NCBI GenBank assembly: GCA_963920705.1
Contig: OY987234.1
Coordinates: forward strand, 3,162,001-3,226,000
Direction of reading: 5' to 3'
DNA length: 64,000 bases
Origin: Odiellus spinosus
Taxonomy: Eukaryota; Arthropoda; Arachnida; Opiliones; Phalangiidae
Part shown: positions 57,440-64,000 of the stretch, piece after piece
Layout: the number at the start of each line of letters is the position of its first letter
Position numbering within the stretch: position 1 is the stretch's first letter
Notes under the pieces: model-generated
The model's input: the letters and a program-made list of their open reading frames with translations, nothing else
The model's database searches: none
What the model was told of the DNA's origin: nothing
Program-made: the position numbers and the translations under genes

Positions 57440-58119
57440 TCAAGCTTCGTATAAGAAAATGTGCCCACTTTGCTCAAATCGCTTAACTAAGCCTCCTGTC
57501 GCGTCGATCGAAAGTTTGGCAGTTTTTTTGTGTCTTCTATGGTAATCCCTATATACGTGTGTTTGAGAGTCCGACCAGTAGTGAACGTGGAATTTATCCA
57601 AAGAGACGTTACGGATAAAGTCGTCGTGTGGTCTCGCTCCCTTCATGGCGTACACTGCCCAAACAGGATCGTCGTCTACACGTCTGGCTTTTCTTTCCTT
57701 ACTAGCTGCAGCACGCATACAACTGGGTTTAGGGAGATTTGGTGGCTCCTAGTCCCCTAAACTCATAGTTTCACTCGCTTGTAGAGTACGAATGAGTTTC
57801 GCGGACATATTTCGTTCTAGCATCTTTTCGAGAACTGCGCTTTTAGCTATACCAGAGAGGGGCCTCTTAGACCCTAGTGGATGATTTGAATGATAATTCC
57901 CATCTAGCGTGCAGTGAATTAGAACTCTGGAAGTTCCTTCTGGCTCATCGTTTATAGTCCCAGAGAACTTGGCCAGGCAGATCTTACAAAATCCGAAAAA
58001 TGTGGCGTATGGGGCGCCATGATTTCTAATTTTTGCGCGCTTGAACGAAATGACGCAATGCAGACCAAGCTCTTTAATATGCGCAAAGAAATGATCATAG
58101 AGAATATGTGACCAGACAC
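57440..58119 (-). CDS. Transposase exon 2 (zinc-finger and start of the DDE domain)
   Basis: The acceptor attttag (AG at 58121-58120) opens the frame in phase 1, matching exon 1. It encodes VWSHILYDHFFAHIKELGLH, a zinc-finger-like CKIC followed ~22 residues later by HC..DGNYHSNH, then GSKRPLSG, a basic helical linker, EPPNLPKPSCMRAAASKE, VHYWSDSQTHVY and LSIDATGG...HIFLYEA. D of SIDATGG is the probable first catalytic aspartate of an RNase H-like transposase. One in-frame TAG interrupts it (57751-57749, after SLGD). The frame stops at 57440 and the rest of the catalytic domain was not found, as AT-rich DNA follows. Position between long TIRs and the zinc finger suggest a MULE/NOF-like transposase. 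The copy is therefore defective. Confidence 0.7.
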
Positions 58120-59226
58120 CTAAAATATTATTTTCATTAAAAACATGATATCGGTAATGTTATTGAAAAAGAATCACTTTTAATGAAAAAACCTACACAC
58201 TGCGGTTTAATTGCTACTCTTATTCCATTATAACACTTCAATTAATGGCAGAGTGAGCACATCCATCAAGTAATAACATTTTATATTTAAGATCCTAACC
58301 TATGAAATCTTAGGCGGGTAATGTGTCAAATGTTACTGCTCTGTTGGAGTGCTCGCTCGTGCTATATCTATGAAGCGGCCGAATAATAGATAGCAGGAAA
58401 GTAAAGGAGAGAACGAGTAAAGGTAGGAGTCTAGTAAAACTAATAATCTAATAAACAAGTCGCTCGTGGCACTATGATTTCAGTTTATCTTAAAAATTGG
58501 CAATATTTTCACTCAATAAATTAAACACATGATCACATGGTTCAATTAAGTTTTCATTAATGTAAACCGCCGAAATATAAATTTATGATAAAAATTTTAA
58601 ATTGTTTCCGGCATGCCTCTCAAATAGACAGGCCCCAATTTCCAGACCCATCTACAATATTATTTCACGTTTTTAGATCTGCAATGAGCAGACTTATGTG
58701 CCCTTCATCGTAGGATGCCAATTAGTGAAACTGAGGAATTCCTAGAAAATTCTCCCTCCCTTTCTTTCTCCCCGTTACTTTCCTTCTTGATGAAAGCATA
58801 AGTTTATAACTTATTTATGTTTTGTAGTTTTTTCGCGATTCATGTTTTACTATTATTTATTTTAAATTGTATTTTTAATAACGACTTATTCAATGCGAAA
58901 ACCCAAAACTGCTCAGAGTCCCTCATTATTATGCAAACGGTTTCTATTGGATGTAATTCAAATTAAGGGGCGAGTTTAAAGACGACACGTGACCCCGAAG
59001 TAGCCAATAAAAATTATTACAAAGAATATTTATTTTTGACTGGATTTTGGCACGTTTTGGCAGTTCATATTCTATGGTCGATCTTGCGACAAGGTGTCAT
59101 CAAGATGTGTAAAACAATAGAAGTGACATACTTATATAAGGTAAGTTATAAACCTATGATGAAAGCTATAGGAAAATGTTTAATCTTCCAAGCAATGAAG
59201 ATAATTTTGCCGGACATTAAACTTAC
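58120..59226 (-). other. Intron of the transposase gene
   Basis: It begins with a perfect donor GTAAGT (59226-59221) and ends attttag at 58120. Both flanking exons are in phase 1, joining as LVFPK-G-VWSHILYD. The interior is AT-rich with no gene on either strand that I can support; the plus-strand frame 59036-59332 overlaps exon 1 and has no domain. Confidence 0.7.
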
Positions 59227-59704
59227 CTTTTGGGAAGACCAGGTACTCTCGCTGAGACTTAATTCTCTCGAATTCTCCGCATTTATATACGGACTTTTGA
59301 GGAGCCATTCTTGCGTACTCTTGTTTAGTTAGTGTCATTGTAAAGCGCATAGTCTTTGCTGAGGCAGAATAATTGTCTTTGATGAAATCGGCATCATCGT
59401 CGTTGGGGCTTTCTTGATCAGACTCAATGTCAGAGGAATCGGACGAAACATCGTCGGCCCTATCTTCGGCATTTTGTTGAAAACCAAGGCTTTTCCAGCA
59501 GTCGTAATAGTTTTTGGAAACGATTGTATAAAGCGCGAGCCCCGTTTTTAGTTGATTCAATTCATTAGAAATTTTCAGCCAAATTGGGGCTGTTTTGCCA
59601 GTCACAGTTCTACTGCTGATGTGATAAATTGCATCTTTATGCGCGGAGAGCGCATCAATTACTGTCTTAATTTCTTTCTTGCTTGCACGCTTTTTCCCAA
59701 CCAT
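59227..59704 (-). CDS. Transposase exon 1 (N-terminal domain)
   Basis: ATG at 59704, 159 codons plus one base up to the donor at 59226. The N-terminus (KKRASKKEIKTVIDALSAHK) through 'APIWLKISNELNQLKTGLAL' and 'VSKNYYDCWKSL' looks like a helical Myb/SANT or MADF-type DNA-binding module, with three predicted helices and conserved W/Y spacing. An acidic serine-rich linker follows (SSDSSDIESDQESPNDDDAD), then a basic-aromatic stretch TLTKQEYARM and KSQREYLVFPK, which leads into exon 2. Without the splice the frame would read on to a stop at 59180. A role in binding the transposon ends is likely by position, but not shown. Confidence 0.7.
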
Positions 59705-59779
59705 ATTCTAGAAAAGTTGGAAATTAATTATTTGTGCTCATGTATGGCGTTTCGAAGAAACCCCCTCCCCCTATAACTC

Positions 59780-60322
59780 ATTTTAAAGGCGTTCAAATTG
59801 AGTGTGAGGGGAAGTCAATAATAATAATCTAAGCTTGTTCTAAGGAATTCATATATACACAGATGTATATTAGTTATCTGCCCCATATTAAAAGGTTACG
59901 TGTAGATTATGTAACACATTTTTATATAGGCTTAACGTTTAAACTACAACTTCTGATTTACTCCTGTCATTAACATTTTTATTTCAAAATAATATTTGAG
60001 AACGTGCTGGCTGGCATTAAACCCTCGCGAATAAGTAACATTAGGAAACGAGCGAAAAAGTAAAAAGGCTCAAAAACACCTGCAAACTCATTCTCCAACC
60101 TCGACTGTTCGACAATTCTGACCAGCGACATTAGGATAGAAACATAAGAGGTTTACCTCACAAACATCTGAAAAATCACTTTTCGGCCCGAACGAAGAAA
60201 GAGGTTCGATCAACATATAATAGATGATAATATAAAATAACTTGTTCCCAACCTTGAAAAAAGGTACATTTCCCCTTAGAAACGGTTTCTATTTTACGGT
60301 TTGCCTTCTTCTAGCTAATCAG
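59780..60322. other. Non-coding interval inside the transposon
   Basis: The region upstream of the transposase start; no promoter box could be called with confidence. No other gene seen. Confidence 0.4.
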
Positions 60323-60519
60323 GGTTTATTTAGGAAGATTACACGGACGAGGGCGGAAACGGATGAAAATGGCGGTGTTTGTGGGCTGACGTCAGTGGAA
60401 AGTATCAGGTGGTTATGTCCTTGGCTGTTAGGGATCACATGACACTTTTTACTGACGTCAGCCCTTAAACGCATTTTCTTCCACTTCCTGTTCGTTTGCA
60501 TAACCTTCCTAAATAAACC
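60323..60519. mobile_element. MITE nested in the foldback/MULE element
   Basis: A 15-bp perfect TIR (GGTTTATTTAGGAAG at 60323; mirror at 60505-60519) with further partial pairing inward, and 'gctgacgtcag' at two mirrored places inside. 197 bp, no coding capacity, no clear target duplication. Confidence 0.75.
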
Positions 60520-61410
60520 ATGTCGCTATTGAGATGTGAAACTCCCACCAATACTTTTCCCTTTAAATGATTCATGCTCAAAGCGAATTGGTTTAGCCTA
60601 GAACACATATGATATAAGAAATATAGGTAGGTTCCGCGCCCGCCATAACGCCATTAGGCTGACACGTAATGCTATCGCGCCATATAGGAGCCTAATGGCC
60701 GCCTACTGGCCATTCTTAATATGTCATTTAAACCGCAAAGTTTGGTTTTACAATCATTGTGGCAATTTCATGTTATAAAACCAAGGATGATCTAACTGTT
60801 AAATGTTTTTGCTAATAATGGCCGATACGTTTTCGGAAAGGTGCCCTTAAAAAGAAACAGGGCTAACCACTGATGAAAAATGTGTACGATTTAGTAGGGA
60901 ATTATAAACTAAAGGGGGTAAAAGCCTTCCTCCCAAAGTTGCCAACCATTTGTGAGTGCAAACTGAAGTAGAGAGAAAGGCTAGCAGTTCTGAAATTTGA
61001 ACTGATCCGTTCTGAACTGCGCTCACAAGCTCCTGGCAACCCTGCAATGAAGGGAAAGCTGGGCCCTTTTAGTGAAAACTATGTATAGCAAACAATTAAG
61101 GATGACGTAACTATATTGGGATTTTCTAATTAAATAATTTAAGTCAATTGTACACCATATTACGAGAGTGGTTAAGCTTTCAAATAATAAAATGTTTACT
61201 CACTTGATTTAATAAATATCCTGTATAATTTTCACTTTCAAATTAAAGCTGGGAAACCAAAAACATACGAATTCGATTGTCTTTCACCACATCTTTGGCA
61301 CCGCGTAACCTCAATTTTCAAAGTAAAGCGCGATCACGAGTATTTTCTTATACCACGTACGCACCGTTAGTATACATGACGAGAAAAGCAAGCGTTTTTC
61401 AAACTGCATA
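60520..61410. other. Non-coding interval inside the transposon
   Basis: Short inverted motifs at 60640-60710 ('gccattaggct' / 'agcctaatggc'). The minus-strand frame 60847-61047 has no domain. Confidence 0.4.
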
Positions 61411-62263
61411 GTGAGTATGGAGCAAATTAAAATACTTATAATTTCTGGTGGAGCAAAATGAGGCCAACATAATGGGCATTTCGGTTTTTCGCTACGCCGA
61501 AGTTTGGGGGGGGGGGGCTGAACCTTATTTAGGCCCCGCCAATTAAAAGTTAAATAATTATTAAATGAGAATGGAGCAAATTAAAATACTCGTTAATTCT
61601 GGTGGAGCAAAATGAGGCCAAAATAATGGGCATTTCGCTTTTTCGCTACGCCGAAGTTTGGGGGGCTGAACGTTATTTTGGCCCCGCCAATTAAAAGTTA
61701 AATAATTATTAATTAAGGATGGTGCAAATATGTTCGATAAGTGGAAACAACGGAGCATTATTTAAACTTAATGGGTACCGAGTTTCGCGTTAATAGTGGC
61801 AAGTGGGGGGCAAATTGTTACTTTGGCCCCCGAATTAAATCGTAGTTAACTCACTAACGCGTATGGCACAAATTAGTATAATGGGTGGAATTATTAGAGC
61901 ATTACAGCGAGAAACTCTATTTAAATTTTGATGGGGGTCAGTGGACTGTGGGGGCAAACGTTAACTTGCCCCCCCCCCCCGACTATTATCTCTGTTCAGG
62001 GGGAGAGCAAAATTGGGTTTTTGTGGAGCATAATAGAGCAATAGGGGGTCAATCGTATGGGCCGGTCACGAGGGGCTTTTAGCACGGTGGGGGGGCGAAA
62101 TGTTATCTTGCCCCCCCCCCCCCCAATTAAAATCAAATAAACGACTTAACGGCGGCGGAGCGAATTTTAATATTATCGGAGCATTGTAGAGCAAAAAGGG
62201 AGCAAATTGGCTGGCTATGCAAATTTGGATTTTAGCGGAAGGCGGGGCCAAGTTGACGGAGCC
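61411..62263 (-). repeat. Right terminal inverted repeat of the foldback/MULE element
   Basis: Mirror of 53623-54535. It contains two tandem units (about 61430-61555 and 61570-61690), each 'tggagcaaattaaaatact', 'ggtggagcaaaatgaggcc' and 'tacgccgaagtttgggggg'. Poly-G/C runs at 61507, 61970 and 62111 differ in length between arms. Confidence 0.9.
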
Positions 62264-63240
62264 GCAAGGGCGGCGAGCCATCGCCGTCGGGACTATATAG
62301 ATTGCCGTCGAATTTCGATAGACGGGCTGGTCCGATACTGCCGGCTAAACACGACGTAGTATAGTTCGGCCGATCAATTTTGGGGGGTGGTTCACTCATT
62401 AACATGGGGTTCTATGAGACGATTGATATTGTCAGCCTGACACTGAGCACGGGCGACCGTCGATTTCAATGGGCTTATCATTTAACGCGGGGGGTCTATG
62501 GGAGAGCGATTTTTGTCGGGCTTCAAACGTGCGGCGATAGGAAGAGCAAAGCGGCTCTCGCTTATCAATATAAATATTCTGGTTTTGGGTTTATTTTTAT
62601 TTGTCGTAGTACGAAATCGCGATTGAAAAGCGGGTGGAAAAATTGACGATTTCAATTGTTTATCACTCCGAAATATATAGTTTTATTTACATACTCCAAA
62701 TCAATCCTCCCCATGTTATTTTGAATGAAAGGCGGCCCAACTTTTTAAAGATAAGCGTTCCTATAACTTGTATGTATTGTGTATATAAAATCCGGAAACT
62801 AATTTGGATGCTGAAAAAGAGTGTAACATATGGTATAGACCTACCTATTCAGAATAACATGGATATCCCTATTCCAAAGAGATGTGTTTTAGAAGCGATT
62901 TAATAGCGAGTATATATTGAAAGAATTGGCGTACTATATTATTGAAACGGGTGAAAGTGGTACGTTCGTTTTCAAACTTCCGTTTCCATATGGCGAACTT
63001 AGCTTCAAGGACCGTCGATTAAATGGTTGGGTTTCTCGTAATATTTTCGCTCTCAATTGGGGGCGGAGCGACGGAGAATACGAATTCAAGGACCTCGCCA
63101 AGACGCCAACATAATAAGTGGGATATCGGGGAAACCGATATTTTCTGGATGAAAGGACTAGAGAAGTCAATATTTCTCTCGAAATTCATCGGTGACGTCG
63201 TGGGAAACGTGGAATCTCTCGGTTGCCCTAAATAAAGTGG
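62264..63240 (+). other. Open frames of unknown nature
   Basis: Three short forward frames (62380-62646, 62634-62903, 62917-63114; 88, 89 and 65 codons) follow one another on the plus strand in different frames. The first contains STGDRRFQWAYHLTRGVYG and the last GELSFKDRRLNGWVSRNIF. I recognise no family. A decayed gene or repeat is possible, and coding is not shown. Confidence 0.25.
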
Positions 63241-63761
63241 CTCAACAAATGAACCACCACCGTCGAACTGTATTTACCAAAGAAATACACAGCATTGTTG
63301 TCTTACTAAAGCTTTCAAATTAAATTTATGGTTGAAAAATAAATGAAGTGTGTACATTTGGAAATAAAAATTGAATTCAAACTTGTGTCTTTTATTAGGT
63401 GGATAAGAATTTAGTATAAAAAGTGTTTTATATTTATGAAAAGTATCATTCCAACTCACCTAGTCTAGAAATATCTGTAGTATCGTCTACACCGCGACGT
63501 TAGGGTAAATAGCCTCTAATTTAGTTCTAACTTTTAAGATATTCGAGACAATTATAAGAAAATATCAATTCTGGCACAATGGGATTTCTCTCGACGGATT
63601 AGAGTTGACCTGCCATACCACGCTAATTTACAAAACATCAGACTTAACTGACTAAAAAAGAGTCGGGAGTTCATTACCGAAAGATAATTTCTCGAGACTA
63701 CCATATATTATTATTATTATTATTATTTTTTATTTGTTTTTCTTAATGTTTCGTTCTTAAG
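63241..63761. other. Non-coding interval
   Basis: AT-rich with an ATT microsatellite at about 63709-63727. The T-rich stretch 63728-63760 leading to 'ttcttaag' could be a splice acceptor for the frame that follows. Confidence 0.5.
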
Positions 63762-64000
63762 GTGGAGAAAATCCTCTTGCCGATGAGCGGTGAGACAGAA
63801 ATGTCGGACATCCTCAATTTTCTAGGGCTCGAAGTTGCTCTCCCGATACCGGACACCACCTTCCAACCGGTCCTTTCAATATCGAGTCTTCCAACATTCC
63901 AACCCATTCCAGACGCTCAATCATCCACTACCGTACGACCTCTAAAACTGAACGTACATTCTCTACCACCTCTCCCAACACACAACCTTTGGGATATCGT
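63762..64000 (+). CDS. Partial exon-like open frame running off the right edge
   Basis: The frame is open from 63747 to the window end without a stop. A T-rich tract and 'taag' at 63758-63761 suggest an exon beginning with VEKILLPMSGETEMSD, followed by ILNFLGLEVALPIPDTTFQP, then a proline/serine-rich stretch (SISSLPTFQPIPDAQSST) and LNVHSLPPLPTHNLWDI. An in-frame ATG (63784) could also be a start. Composition (balanced third positions, no low complexity) looks coding. The family is not recognised. It could be a host gene or an accessory part of a mobile element; the sequence beyond the edge would decide. Confidence 0.4.
   Translation, partial: MEKILLPMSGETEMSDILNFLGLEVALPIPDTTFQPVLSISSLPTFQPIPDAQSSTTVRPLKLNVHSLPPLPTHNLWDI

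Larger units (their letters stand above)
53623..62263 (-). mobile_element. 8.6-kb foldback/MULE-like DNA transposon with long TIRs
   Basis: Long terminal inverted repeats (left 53623 to about 54535, right about 61411-62263) begin GGCTCCGTCAACTTGGCCCC and contain two or three internal tandem units of about 120-140 bp each with poly-C runs and 'taaataattattaa'. Between them, on the minus strand, lie a two-exon transposase gene and a USP-like segment. Nine bases outside each end share their first five (GCAAG) and six of nine in all, a possible diverged 9-bp target duplication as in MULE and Foldback elements. A C-block-like repeat (55499-56300), a SINE-like sequence and a MITE (60323-60519) are nested within, so the copy is not recent. 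The FB/NOF-like label is inference from architecture plus gene content. Confidence 0.75.

Noticed and set aside
59036-59332. A plus-strand gene over the transposase intron
   Set aside because: It overlaps exon 1 in antisense, has no domain, and the minus-strand splice model explains the region better.

Overview
The window looks like intronic and intergenic DNA of an arthropod, most likely an insect. Runs of CCTAA/TTAGG, the usual arthropod telomere unit, recur near 1.93, 7.97, 15.5, 47.5 and 50.1-50.5 kb. The coding pieces have GT-AG introns, and the DNA is AT-rich and crowded with transposons, minisatellites and inverted repeats. I cannot name the species.

The only clear host gene is on the minus strand. 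Three exons of an SLC17-type (anion/phosphate, sialin/VGLUT-like) MFS transporter lie at 48157-48008, 9336-9251 and 3925-3725, in correct order and phase. If they belong to one gene, about 44 kb of this window is its intronic DNA. At least one exon between the first two was not found, and the 5' exons must lie to the right. A degenerate gene of an unnamed invertebrate family with a PIN/FEN-like pattern lies at 45.26-46.64 kb (+). An open exon-like frame runs off the right edge from 63.76 kb.

Layout: 0-2.1 kb, inverted and direct repeats; 2.4-3.6 kb, a foldback-like element; 4.6-7.7 kb, an old broken Copia-type LTR element; 8-20 kb, minisatellites, MITE-like elements and a clean 894-bp TIR element with a 7-bp target duplication (16.2-17.1 kb); 21.0-26.1 kb, a palindrome with 2.2-kb arms holding two head-to-head copies of a DDE transposase with a C-terminal SWIM zinc finger; 26.9-34.4 kb, three higher-order units built on 14-bp minisatellite arrays, lying inside a dispersed repeat whose short inverted copy is at 10.3-11.1 kb; 36-37.8 kb, a second foldback-like element; 38.0-41.3 kb, a young Gypsy-type LTR element with near-identical LTRs; 42-53 kb, dispersed repeats, an LTR-like segment and TTAGG-rich tandem repeats.

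The most interesting unit is an 8.6-kb foldback/MULE-like DNA transposon at 53.62-62.26 kb. It has about 0.9-kb terminal inverted repeats with internal tandem repeats. It carries a spliced transposase gene (exons 59704-59227 and 58119-57440, minus strand, perfect GTAAGT donor) and, on the same strand, a segment resembling the C-terminal half of a ubiquitin-specific protease. Foldback-like architecture (inverted arms made of short tandem repeats) recurs in at least three unrelated elements here.
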